Positions 11,219-22,700 of a DNA stretch of 64,000 bases are shown here, in pieces; within the stretch, counting starts at the first letter, position 1; each line of letters opens with the position of its first letter. Source of the DNA: Chlorophyllum brunneum (Eukaryota; Basidiomycota; Agaricomycetes; Agaricales; Agaricaceae). The notes beneath the pieces are model-generated. The model searched no databases, was not told the origin of the DNA, and saw only the letters and a program-made list of their open reading frames with translations. The translations under genes and the position numbers were made by a program. The stretch is taken from contig OY756143.1 of the NCBI GenBank assembly GCA_963576785.1, positions 2,542,001 to 2,606,000 on the forward strand, written 5' to 3'.

Positions 11219-13488
11219 GGTACAAACCTATGAGCCAATAAACCTAGAGTTCCTGTTTTACTTCACAATAGATGATATGTGATCCCACAGAAAAGGAACT
11301 TGATATGCAAACTTCTCCTCAATTTAACAATCAAAACAGCAAAAGAACCTAAACAAATCACCACACTGGTAGATTCTGGATGCACCCACATGTGTATAGC
11401 ATAGAGAATAGTAGAAGAGGAACAAATCACAACCAGACCCCTTGAAACCCTGATACGAGTAATCAACGCCAATGGAACTAAAAACAAAAAGGGAGAAATA
11501 ACAGACATGGCACAACTGGTATTAAGCAATGGTAAACACATGGAAGAAATTGAAGTAATAGTAACACAACTGGAGAGTACAGACCTATATCTTGGACATA
11601 ACTGGCTAGTCAAACACAACCCGGAAATTGACTGGACAAACAACATAATACACTTCAACAGATGCCCAAAGGATTGCATCACACACCACAATGACATACA
11701 ATTCAATGAGAGAATATGCATGATCAAGAAACACATAGAGGAAAAGAAAACAGACCAAACCAACCCAGAAGACCTACTGACATACCTACAACAATACACA
11801 TACCTGTTTAGCCAGAAAAACTTCAACAAACTACCTGAGCACACAATATAGGACCACGAAATAAACCTGTCAGAAAGTGCACCACCAGTATTACAGTCCA
11901 AAGTTTACCCAATGACAATAATGGAAAAGCAAGAACTACAGAAATTCCTTGATGAAAATATTACCTCAGGACAAATTTGCCCATCACAATTCCCTTATGC
12001 GACCCCATGCTTCTTCATAAACCAAGCAACTAGTACAAGACTACAAAAAACTAAATGAACACATGATTAAGGACAAAATGCCACTTCTGTTGATAAGTGA
12101 AGTTATTGACAGACTCAAGGATGCAAAAGTTTTCAACAAACTTGACATTAATTGGTAATACAACAATATTCGGATCAGAGAAGGCAATGAATGGAAAGCA
12201 GCATTTGTAACAAACAATGGACTATTCAAACCAATGGTTATGTTTTTTGGAATAAGTAACTTGCCAGCAACATTCCAAAAGATGATGAACATGGTCTTTT
12301 GAGAGATGCTACACAAAGGAGCAGTCGTCAACTACATGGATAATTTTGTCATCCCTGGAACCACACAATAGGAACCTGAAGACAGGATAAAATAATTTCT
12401 TGATATTGCAGCAAAACACCAACTGTATTTCAAAAGATCAAAGTGCTTATTTGATGTAAAGGAGATACCAATATTAGGATTTGTGGTTGGACAAGGCAGC
12501 ATTAAAATGAAGGAGGAGAAGGTGAAAGTAGTAAAAGAATGGCCAACACCCAAATCTCTGAAAGATGTCAAGAAGTTCCTAGAATTTGCAAACTTCTACC
12601 GATAATTCATACATGACTTCAGCAACATAGCAGTCCCACTACATGAGTTGAAGAAAAAGGACATACAATGGGTATGGACAGAACGACAGCAACAAGCCTT
12701 CAAGGGAATCAAGAAAAAGGTTACAAGTGAACTGGTACTAGCAATGCCACAAGACAAGAGTCAATACAGAGTAGAAGTAGACATATCAGGATATGGAGTA
12801 GGGGTAGTACTATCACAGAAACAGGAAGAACACTGGCACCTGATTGCATTTCACTCAAGAACAATGACATCTGCAGAATGAAACTATCAGATCTATGACA
12901 AAGAATTGCTAGCCATCCAAAAAGCAATCAAGACCTGAAGACAATACTTACTTGATGCAGATGAACCATTCAAAATATGGACTGATCACAAGAACCTAGA
13001 ATATTTCCGAAAACTACAACAACTCACAGGATAACAAGTGAGATGGCAGATGGAACTACAGAAATACCATTACATGCTGAAACACATTCCCAAAAAGACC
13101 AACACAAAAGCCGATGTTTTATCGAGATTATCAAAAACTGACACTACATGAGACAACACCAATATCATCTTACTACCAGACCACTTATTTGAGGACAACA
13201 CAATTACTGTGATCCGACAAATTTGGGAAATCTCAGGAGAAGAAGATCTGAAACACCAACTATGAAAGGAAACAAAAAGGGAAACACAGTGGCTGAAGGA
13301 AAAGGAGAAATGACTAGAGGAGATATAGGAAACAGATGGAGTACCAATATTCAAAGAGAGAATATATATCCTACCCAACAGCCAAATATGACAAGAAATA
13401 CTTCAACAACACCATAATGAGACAGATGTAGGACACCCAGGACAACACTAAATGATCAAACTCCTTAAATGGAGTTATTGGTGGCCTC
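11219..13488 (+). pseudogene. Gypsy G1 pol, first part (protease, RT, RNase H, integrase N-terminus)
   Basis: Aspartic protease motif VDSGCTH near 11373. The RT carries the catalytic box as YMDN rather than YMDD near 12333 (GAT to AAT), so polymerase activity is lost. RNase H follows (VDISGYGVG near 12780, IWTDHKN near 12975), then the integrase HHCC region (HH...GHPGQ near 13410-13440). Many stops correspond to Trp, Gln or Arg codons in other copies. The frame is cut at 13488 by the ORF1-only LINE-like element; pol resumes after the 15-bp duplication at 15647. Confidence 0.9.
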
Positions 13489-15646
13489 TTTTTTTCTTTT
13501 TTTTTTTTCTCTCATCAATATTTAAAGTGGGGCTTGAACACAGTCTGCCCCCTATACCTACTACAAGTATGATACAGGGCTTTCCAACCTACACCTAGAG
13601 AACTTTATCGATGGAGTAGTATATTAAACTACAAGTGCATGTGGACTAGAGAGTCCAAATGATAATACAGTAGAGAATAGATGGAGGAACTACTCAACGC
13701 AATTGATCAGTACCCTTGCCCCCCTCCTCTGAACTCTTGTCTCCTCATAGCGATCCTGGATCCAGCCAGCTTTGAAGTGGTGGGCCCAGAACAAGCATTT
13801 TGGCTCATTTGCTGCATGATCTCCACTACAGTTTAAGCAGTAGGTAGTGTGGGGGCATGGTACACCCTTAGGAGTGGCAGGGATGGGGGGTTCAGCTTTG
13901 GCATTACCCTTACAGCATCCAGAAAGGAGACAATGGTGTTCCACTCAGTGGGGACCTCTGCAATAGGGGCACTTGAGGCCTTTGGACCTACAGGCAGAAG
14001 TCAGATGGCCCCATTTCCAGCAATGACTATACTAGGGGATCCCAGGGTTTGCACATGCAAGTTTGATGAGACATTCATAGCCAGCAATATAGACATGTTT
14101 GCCAGCAAGTTCCTTGGCAGCAGCTCCAGACTGGGAGTCCCAGACATCAAACCAAACAGTGGCTAAGTCTGAGCAGTAGGAGTTCTTCATAATATGTGGG
14201 GTGTCCACAAGTTCAAGTGAAGAGAGGTGAGAGGCCTTGAGTACCTCAGTAACTTTGGCAACTGAAATATGGTAAGTAGCGCCAAGAGCTTTGAAGGGAA
14301 CATCCAGGACCTTCAGATAGAACTTGGACCTAGGAAGAGTAACTGCAACTGGGGTCTCAAGACCTAGGAGCCACTTTGCAGTATCAGCAATGAGGGTAAT
14401 CTCATTAGTGGAGGGGACAGCAGAGGTGGTAACAGTAATACCACCATAAGCAGAGCATGTCCCATCTGCCTGGAGAGCAGACTTGGTATGGAGGAGGATG
14501 TCATTAGCACTTTTGATGAGTACTGGGAAGTCAATATTAGTGGTCCTAGCATCAAGTACTAGGAGGATTTTGCAGCAGTTGGGACCAGCAGTGGTAGAGC
14601 ACATCTTGTGGGTGTGTTTAGGAGGTGATGTGACAGCACAGTATACTGCCATGATGCAGTCCGGGAGGAGGTGAGGAAATGCCTTGGTCATATAGACCAA
14701 GGTAGCAGGATCAGTAGTGGCAGCAGCAGCATAGGACTTCTTGGTCAGCTGGTGCAGGAGAAATAGGGGCAGCAGGCACTGATGTGCATGCTGGCCTTGA
14801 GCAATGGGGGTCTTGTGAGGGCCTAGGGGGGGGACCATAGGAGGAGGGAATGTGTGATGTTCTTTTATCATGCATAGGGACAGGGAGGACTGGTAGGGTC
14901 ACAAAGGGCTGTGAAATGCCAGGCATAGTCACATTACCGCTTACTTCAGCAGATCCATGGGACAGAAAGAGGGGCTGTGGAGGGACAGGGTCAACTAGAG
15001 GGGAAAACTGGGTTGCCACTTCCTGGCATAAGGCAGCAATAGAGGTGTCCTTCCCAAGGTAGGAAGAGTGGAATGACCTTTCAAGGATTCCAAAGTGAAT
15101 ACAGTAGGAAAGAAAGCCACTGCAGGCATTGAGGGTGGAGGAAATGTCTGTTGATAAGACATCATCCATATTACAGATCCAAGCAAGTGAGGCAAAAGCC
15201 TGACTAACATGTGGGATTATATTGGACTGGGGAGAGGTCCAGCCAAATGTCCCAAGCTGACTACTGAACTGGACAGCAAGTGGGGTAGAAGTGGTGGAGG
15301 TTGAGGAAGAGATGAGAGGCTCAGTCAATAATGTGGTAGGGGAAAGGGGTAGTGCTTCAGAGACACTGGACTCCATTCCAGCTTCAATATCTGCCTCCAA
15401 TCCTAATGGTCTGGCAGTAGATCCTGTGGAGAAGACCACTCTGGCTTTCTTCTGCTTGTGCTTCAGTTGTGATCTGGACTTGTCACTGGGGCCAGTGGCA
15501 ATCCCATAGAAGGACTCAGAGGTAATCTCCTTGTCCCAGGGTGAGTTGGGGGTACTGATGTTTCTAGACATAGTGTAGCTAATCTCTTGTCCACATTAAG
15601 TACCTATCCAAAAGAGGAAGGTGGTGGTAAGAGATTAAGAAGAAGT
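13489..15646 (-). mobile_element. Complete ORF1-only LINE-like element, poly(A) tail and 15-bp target-site duplication
   Basis: A 2,158-bp minus-strand insertion in gypsy G1. It is bounded by GTTATTGGTGGCCTC at 13474-13488 and again at 15647-15661, an exact 15-bp duplication of gypsy pol. The 3' end is poly(A) (T-rich run 13489-13509, one interruption). It has a ~75-bp 5' leader, one gag-like ORF1 (15571-13690), a ~180-bp 3' UTR, and no RT or endonuclease. The final ~40 bp before the tail (CAGACTGTGTTCAAGCC...) resemble the 3' end of the RT-bearing LINEs at 5547 and 29693, as expected if their RT mobilises it. A second copy of its 3' end lies at 45892-46160. Confidence 0.88.
13690..15571 (-). 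pseudogene. LINE ORF1 (gag-like, zinc-knuckle) with frameshift and stops
   Basis: Starts at ATG 15571 and runs ~625 codons. The Ser/Thr/Pro-rich N-terminal ~260 residues are followed by a frameshift at about 14720-14760. Then comes an alpha/beta RNA-binding-like segment (from KSYAAAATTDPATL) and a Cys/His-rich C-terminus with CPYC...H...C and PCPHTTYCLNC-type knuckles near 13820-13990, as in ORF1p of fungal Tad/jockey-like LINEs. The first knuckle Cys reads Tyr. Stops (TAG after NPGIP, TGA in the GPH-x-VEHH segment) fit C-to-T or G-to-A decay. ORF1p is an RNA chaperone that packages LINE RNA; this copy is no longer intact. Confidence 0.85.
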
Positions 15647-16840
15647 GTTATTGGTGGCCTCAAATGTGCAACAACATCAAATGATACATCAAAGGGTGTG
15701 AGGCATGCCAATAAAACAAAATACTCTGAACAAGACCAACAACACATCTCCATCCACTACCAACACCAGCAGAACCTTGGGAAAAAATATCAATCAACAT
15801 GATAGGGCCATTACCAGAGTCAGAAGGATATGATGCAATACTTGTCATAGTTGATTGTTTCACCAAAATGATCAGACTACATGCAGTTAACACTACCTTA
15901 ATATCCGAGAAGTTAGGAGATATCTACCAAGATGACATATAGAGAACACATGGAATACCCCACAGAATTGTCAGTGACAGAGAACCATAATTTGTGTCCA
16001 AATTCATGGCCAAACTATACTGAGCAACAGGAATCCAGCAAAACTTATCTACAGTATATCATCCACAAACCAACAGTCAAACAGAGTGCATCAACCAGGA
16101 GGTTGAGACATACCTCAGAAATGTAATAAACCATGTGTAGAACAACTGGAAAAAATGGCTAGCCATAGCAGAATTCCAATACAATGACAAAATCCACATA
16201 GCCACTAGATATTTGCCATTCAAAATAGTTTATGCACAATACCATTGGAAAGGAGATATAACAATTATTACCAAAGCACCTGCAATCTTGGAATGAATAC
16301 AGGAGTTACAAAACATGCAACAAGAGGCAATGAAGATACTACAACACAGTCAGATACAAATGGAGAAATATAACAGCACCAAACCAGAACACAAGTATAT
16401 TCCAGGAGAACAAGTTTGGCTCAAAGTGAGTAACATTAGAACAATGAAACCAACCAAAAAGCTGGATCACAAACAATATGGACCATTCAGAATAAAAGCA
16501 AAAATAGGTGAAACAACTGGAATTACCTGAAATATAGGCAATACATAACATGTTTAACAGCAGACTCCTCTTCTCCTATCAGAAACCCGAGTTTGACAGC
16601 CAGCGCACTCCACCACCACTAATGCCTGAGATCATCAATGATAAAGAACAATACAAAGTAGAAGAGATCCGAGGACACCACATAAGAGGATGGTGAAATC
16701 AATTCCTAGTACATTAGAAAGGCTATACCTCCAAGGAAGACATATAGAAGGATGAGTCAGAACTGGAAAATGCTAAGGAGGTAGTTCAAGAATTTTTAGA
16801 CAAGATTTCGAGGACAAAACCTATAAAAAGGGGGGGGTAA
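15647..16840 (+). pseudogene. Gypsy G1 pol, second part (integrase core, GPY, chromodomain)
   Basis: Resumes the integrase after the LINE insertion: C-x2-C of the zinc finger, then the DDE core (first Asp in VIVDCF near 15850, second in VSDRE near 15972, Glu in TECINQE near 16085). A GPF-type module follows near 16480. A C-terminal chromodomain spans ~16640-16830 (EQYKVEEIRGHH..., a WKGYTS-type core, then a NAKEVVQEF helix), which classifies the element as a chromovirus. The chromodomain Trp of the LVxWKG core is TAG. The half from 15911 is apparently identical to the reverse complement of G2. Confidence 0.9.
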
Positions 16841-16851
16841 AAAGTGACAAT

Positions 16852-17831
16852 TATGAACAACAAACCTTGTATTACAAGAGACTACTACACCCGACACACC
16901 TCATGCTGTATCCACTGTACCCTAGACTTTGCCAATTATCTCCACAACACACCATACACACCGAATGCAAACCCACCCCCTTCCCAGACAATGACACAAA
17001 GTTTGAACAAGAACTTAACAACCTTCTTGATGCCCAATCTACTGAAGACCAAATCAAACACTATACTACCACAACCAAAGGACTCATGTACATTGCTCAC
17101 ACTATCAACAACCTCCAAATCCAAGCTAAAGCCTTGAGCTGTATCCTACTTGTCACCACTACCAGAGCCCTCCCAGCTACTATGTCAACTGGAAAACACG
17201 AACTTATGAAGGAGTTATTGGACAAAGCAGCCACCAATCTTAATGTATTGGTACACTCCAACACAAAGAAATGCATCCAAAGTACATTAATTATGACAGG
17301 CAAAAGACTTAATCACCTCACTGACTCTAGTGACAACCCCACTTATAGACTCACTTGAAGACTAATAGATCTTGACTCATATATCCCCACTACCTTACCC
17401 AATAAACTGCCCTACCACAAAGACAACAAACAGGAATGGTTAGATGAAGGGATAGAGGAAATTGACAAATCAGTCCCAGACTATCTAATGGAACCAGATA
17501 TGCAAGACAAAGTAGACCACCTCCTCATACAACTACCTGACATGGACCCACCATCCAAACCAACAATATTTAACCCACCACCATCTTATCTCACACTCAA
17601 GGATGGAGGACAATTCGAAGAAAACTACTGGGAGAGATAGTATACAACCTTGTCGCCACAGAGACTAACAACACTACTACATTCCAAGGATGCACTGTAG
17701 CCCTTTTTAGGGGAGGACAAGACCATACTCCCTTCTGGATTGGATGTTAATGCAAGTCAGGAACTCCAATGATTAGTCTTACTAAACATCAACTCATCAA
17801 CACCTTGCACAAAGAACAAGACAACAAGTAA
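16852..17831 (+). pseudogene. Gypsy G1 additional ORF downstream of pol (aORF)
   Basis: An ORF of about 310 codons after the chromodomain and before the 3' LTR, homologous to 28418-29356 (G3), 33590-32610 (G2) and 32080-31460 (G4). Conserved landmarks are FEQELNNLL, a helical segment LMKELLDKAAT, a PDxLPYHKD motif and a C-terminal GGQD...FWIGC block. No signal peptide or membrane segment is evident and I do not recognise the family. This copy has a Trp-to-TGA stop at 17356-17358 and a small deletion near 17635. Confidence 0.7.
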
Positions 17832-17848
17832 ACAGTGACATTTCATGG

Positions 17849-17861
17849 GGAAGGGAGGTAT
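17849..17861 (+). other. Polypurine tract of gypsy G1
   Basis: GGGGAAGGGAGGT-type purine run directly before the 3' LTR, the expected plus-strand primer site. A second, earlier purine run (AAAAAGGGGGGGG, 16825-16837) sits between pol and the aORF. Confidence 0.75.
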
Positions 17862-18163
17862 TGTTATGAACTATAGATAGACAGTACATTCCTATATACA
17901 TCTGTTATACTCATCATTCCTATGTATCTGTTTCATTCCTTGTTTCATCTCTTATGGCTATACTTCTACTGACTCAGTATACTCATCCCCTATGACTCCC
18001 TTACTCTGTTTCTTTATTATTAGCACTCACCACTAGTATATAAAGTGTAGTAATACTTGATGTATTCCTTACACTTTCAATTGTATTATCCCTTTCTCTT
18101 CTCTCTACTTCCTTGTCTTTATCCAAAGACTTGCAACCTGAGTCCTAGACTAAGGTTGTAACA
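17862..18163 (+). mobile_element. 3' LTR of gypsy G1 (302 bp)
   Basis: TGTTATGAAC...GTTGTAACA. The first ~44 bp are identical to the reverse complement of the LTR at 32276-32579 and differences start at 17906. Followed by CTTAG, which pairs with CTAAG at 38698-38702 rather than with its own 5' flank, CCATA. Confidence 0.94.
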
Positions 18164-18971
18164 CTTAGAGCTGTTATGGACCTCACCCACACCTCTGAGA
18201 CTGTTAGTATAGAGTATTTTAACTCTATTAGCAAGACTGCTTGGCCTGGATGTAGGTTACTGGACAAATTTTCTGATAGAATCACTTTTACAGGATTCAA
18301 CCAGGACAACTCTGAACTCTCAAAACAAACTTGGAACAATATAGTCTTGAAGGTGACAAATAACAATATGGATATTATCATGGGCACCAATGGCTTGGTT
18401 TATCCCAACCCTAACCCCCTTACTAGCCAACATGTAGTAGTAGTGACAATCAGATACCTGGATAGTAGAAGCTTGGTTATGAAAAGATTAGGAGACATCA
18501 TGTCCACTAATACTGAACTTATAGCACAGTACCTTGGTATCACTAAGGTACCTGACTCACCTGAATACTTCTTGGCAGAACATATACATGTCTTTACCAA
18601 CTCTATCCAGGTCTCCAAGCTATTATTGGACTGCTCCACCTATTCCTGCCAACAATAGTCCATCCTTACTACCAAAGCACTTTGTGCCTAGTTCCTCAAA
18701 TTGGATTGTTACCAACTAACATTCTATCACACTCCTTCCAAGTGCAAATTTGGCATCCAATGTGAGATGCACAACTAGCTTCATTCAGTTGCATGGCCCA
18801 ACTAATGTCAAGATCAACAAGTACCCTACTCTATTGACTACCTTTGACAAAAATCAGCTGAACAAGCCCTTTACACATGGTAGGGTATATTCTTATTTGT
18901 GAACTACAATAGTAGCTCCTTTCTCTATCTCAAGATGTGAATAAATCATTATCCCTTCTTTGACTCATACC
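18164..18971 (+). pseudogene. LINE RNase H domain fragment, severed from its RT by gypsy insertion and inversion
   Basis: The ORF from 18164 encodes a leader (TAWPGC..DKFSDRI), then an RNase H domain (MGTNGLVYPNPN near 18380, HVFTNS near 18590) and the typical YHTPSKCKFGI segment near 18728. It continues the frame of the minus-strand RT fragment that stops at 38698: both ends carry the CTTAG/CTAAG pentamer, and the codons join without a shift. It is interrupted at 18971 by copia copy B. Stops after 18658 show decay. Confidence 0.87.
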
Positions 18972-19542
18972 TGTTGAAGTTTCGGACATATTCTAGAAAT
19001 AGACTATGAAGTCATTATGATAATAATAGACTGATCCGTTACTTTCCAGTAACTTCATTCCGTAGTAACTTCCTATGAGTTGCTCTGCATATGATGAGAG
19101 TCATAAGTACTTGATAGATTATTCTACATAGTACCAATGACTAGATACTACGTTCCGCAGTACTCCGCAGGCACTACGCCGCAGTTAAAGGGAGTCATAA
19201 GGAACAATCCATGCAATGCTAGTATTTTATGTAGTATGACTCGTCTATGTTACAATATGTATATAAACCCCATGTAGCAGACCTAGTTCTGCATCTTGTT
19301 CAATCGAACAACTTCTTCATCATTGCCTATCTCTTTGAGTACAACACCTCAATCGATTTAATTGACTTTGACCTCTACTTAACTGACATTAACCGCTTCA
19401 TCAATAATATCTGTCTATCCGAATTACCTTCCTACAGGTATTAGATAGAAGCTTATTATCTCGGTGAGTAGACCCTACGTTCCCTCCCACTGCATTTACT
19501 GCTGCCCCCAGCAAACAACTCGTCACGGTCGTTTCCTCAACA
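18972..19542 (+). mobile_element. 5' LTR of copia copy B (571 bp)
   Basis: TGTTGAAGTT...TCCTCAACA. About 3% different from the right LTR apart from a 20-bp segment (19-40 bp from the start) missing on the right. It retains CpGs (TACGCCGCAG) that copy A has lost. The left flank ATACC does not match the right flank ACTTC. A TATATAAA box lies near 19260. Confidence 0.95.
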
Positions 19543-19556
19543 GGTTATGGGCCCCG
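19543..19556 (+). other. Primer-binding site, internal part of initiator tRNA-Met
   Basis: GGTTATGGGCCCCG follows the 5' LTR immediately. It is complementary to the anticodon stem-loop of initiator tRNA-Met (GGGCCCATAACC), the half-tRNA primer known for Drosophila copia and relatives, rather than to a tRNA 3' end. Confidence 0.85.
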
Positions 19557-19701
19557 GTAGCCTTACCGATGGTTAAACCATTATCATCCCCTCTAACCGA
19601 GATAGGATGATAGGGCTTTACCTGACAGAGTTATCCTTGTATTTGATCATTGCTGATACGAGAATTTTCTTCTAGAAAGAAATACACTCGACGAAGATAT
19701 T

Positions 19702-22700
19702 ATGTCTACTAATAATATCGTCGCTGGTTTACCTAAGCTTAATGGGCCAAAGAACTATGCGTTCTGGTCTAGAAGGCTTCAGGATGCCCTAACCCTCATT
19801 TCTGTCACTGGTTCTGACCAGTCCAGATGGACTGTGACAGACCAGGATCTCTCTCCTGCCAATCCTACCACCTTAACGGAGGAAGATAGAAGGAGAGAAC
19901 AATTGAGAGGTCAGGCATTGGCTGTTATTAATGGCACCTTACCTGATTCCCTGTTACTCCATGGGCATGATGCTCCTGGATTCCTCTGGAGTGATTTGAA
20001 AACCCGCTTTGGGACACCTTCTCCTGCCGCAGTGTATTCAATTCTCCAAAGAATGTTGCGAAAGCGCATTTCAGGGAATCAAGATCCAGCAATGGATCTA
20101 GCTGAATTGAGAACAATGGCTTCTTAATTAGAAACAGCTAAAGTAAAATTGCCAGAAGTTCTTGGTGCGATGATCGCTTTGAACGCATTACCACCGGATT
20201 GGAATGCTGTGGCACAAACAACATTGGCAAATAATCACGATGTTGTAGATATGACCTGGGAGGTAGTTCAGCAGGCTATAAATGCTGAGTGGTCAAGACG
20301 TGAAGGGTCAAGACCTAACATGTCTAACCAACAAGCCTCTTTTGCTGCCACTGCCAACTACCAAGCTCGCCCTCAGGGCAATATCCCCAGGACTCGCCCT
20401 GGACCACCCTGGAACCGCTTCCACCCTGGAGGCAATACCAGAGCCCAGCCTGCGAGAGGTCCTCGCCACCCTGCCAATCCGAGTGGGCAGGTCCCTCAGC
20501 CTTCTCTCCCTTCTCCTACCTGGATTAATGTCCAGAAGAAGAAGAAGAAGCCCAAGAAGCGCCAGGGTAAACCCCAGGCCCACATGGCGGAAGCCATGGT
20601 GGGCTTTGCCGCTGCCATGGAACCGGCAGTCCATCGTTTCACTGGTCCGGGGATGACCCCCTTCGACCTGATGAGGCGCATGGATGCGCCTCGACCCATT
20701 CCCGCTCCCGCTCCTCCGACCACTCGTGTATTAGTGAGTGAGAGACCAAAACCTCTTACTTGGGTTAATCCCAAGAAGGTCCAGCAGGCACGAGAGAATG
20801 CTCATGCTGAGCTCGAGAAAAAGGTGTGTGCTGAAGCACAAAACTTATGTTTCACCGCCTTGCTCGGAAACTCACTGCGGATCCAACAGGTGACCACCTG
20901 GCGCGACCGCGTCACTGGTCCTTCGCCCATGCAAATGGCGAAGAAACGTGCTCTCGATTGTTATGATCGACAAATGCACGAGGTCTCTCATCCCCGTGCC
21001 CAACAAGGATGATCGGTGACACCACCCAGTGCACCTTCGGTTCCTTCTGGTCACCCCCCAGGTTGTACCTGTGAGGGACACACGAGGGTGAGTAAATGGT
21101 TCACTAAAAATAGTAACCCCAATATTAACGTGACTTGCATCCGTTTTGCTTTTCTTTTACCTCATAATTTGCCATATGCCTTATTGATTTCTCCCAAATT
21201 TGGGAATAAACTCAATTTGGCTATGCATCATGTGGTAAAGATTCCTAGCATGGACTCTGTCGCCCGGGGTGACTCGCTTGAACCCGGAGAGGTTCAGCCG
21301 TACTACCTTCCTCCTCCGGAGGAAATAGTAGCTCCGGCTGTCAGGACCTACGAAGAGGAGTTCCCTCCTCTTCCTCGGGCCTCCCCTCCAATGGAGCGAT
21401 TCCAGAGTAAGAGATACTCTCTTACTCAGAAGAACAAGACCGCTGACAGGCGACCTGCCACACTTACAGTGTTGGTAGACGAAGCCTTCAAACGGCTTGA
21501 GAGCGAGAAGGAGGTCGACGACCTCATGGCACCGGCTCAGGATGTTGCCTACGACATCCGTGACCCCAGGAACCCTGCAAATATTGCAGGACCCTCTTCT
21601 GGGCCTCTCCCGAAGTCTCCGAAGTCCGAACCCTTTGCTTCGGCACCTCAATCTGAGGTGTCTCTCGGACTTTTGTCGACCGACTATGGAAGCGACTTCA
21701 AGAAGAAGGGAGGAGCTGGGTATGTGATCAATCCGATCTCAGATACTCTTACTAACCCTGATACACAGTCCTGTCACCAATATGCCGACTGGCCGTCTTC
21801 GCAAGAAGAAGGGCAAGGGCAAGGGGAAAGGACGTCGGGGGCCGGGCATGTAACTACGATATCGGGATCTTTAGGATCCCATAATAATGTTGTTTCGAGC
21901 GAATGGATAAATGAGAAGTGTTTTAACACTTCTCAACTTTTTTGTTTCTCCACGCGCATGCCCGATCAGTATTTAAGAGTACTGGATCAAATAAGATCTC
22001 GATCGCTAAGCAATGATCAAATCATAACGCCACTAGAAGAATATAGTGACGTATGGTTATTAGACTCAGGGGCATCATGTCATTATACCCCTTATGCGGA
22101 AGACTTTATTAACTTCGAAGAACTCGAAGTTTCGATCCCAATTAAGACTGTAGGAGCACAAAGCCCCTACCTTAATGCGGTTGGTCTTGGCGCAGTTATG
22201 CTTAAGCATAGAGTCTATAACGGGAAGACTGACAGCATTCAACCAACGCAGATATTAATATATCCAGTCTTCCTTCTAAAAGGAACCTCTGAATGACTAA
22301 TGTCAGTGGGACAGTTATGCCAAGATGGCAAAACTGTTAGAACAGATTCCAACAAATCAGTAGTAGTTGATAGTGAAGGAAATGCTATTCTTCAAGCATA
22401 TCCTTCAGCAAGTTGTAACACTACTTTACATTTTGTTAATACCAAAATTATACATTCGGAACATGCAGCTATGGCTGTAGATCCAATTGTTGGCTACAAA
22501 GTTGTACATACAAGATTAGAACATCCCTCTAATCGTATCCTCAATTATTTTGAGAAAAATACGATTGGGTTTACTCTGGTGCAGATTCCTGAACAAAAAC
22601 CAGTCTGTGATGGTTGTGCCAAGGGAAAGATGCACCAGGAACTCTTTAGAGAGAACCCTACACGCGCAAAGCATCCATTCGAAAGAATACACTCAGATTT

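Larger units (their letters stand above)
15911..17905. repeat. Arm 1 of a ~2-kb near-perfect inverted repeat (G1/G2)
   Basis: Position x here corresponds to position 50441 minus x on the opposite strand, so arm 2 is 32536-34530. The translated segments I compared are identical, even a run of eight G at 16830-16837 is kept, and no mismatch was seen by eye between 15911 and 17905. Upstream of ~15730 the two gypsy copies differ at many positions. Confidence 0.88.

Noticed and set aside
11263..11901. 212-codon minus-strand ORF in gypsy G1
   Set aside because: Antisense to the protease region of pol; a similar antisense ORF occurs in G2 at 36522-37016 simply because pol codons are mirrored there.
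14483..15509. Plus-strand ORFs at 14483, 14850 and 15291
   Set aside because: Antisense shadows of the LINE ORF1 on the minus strand.
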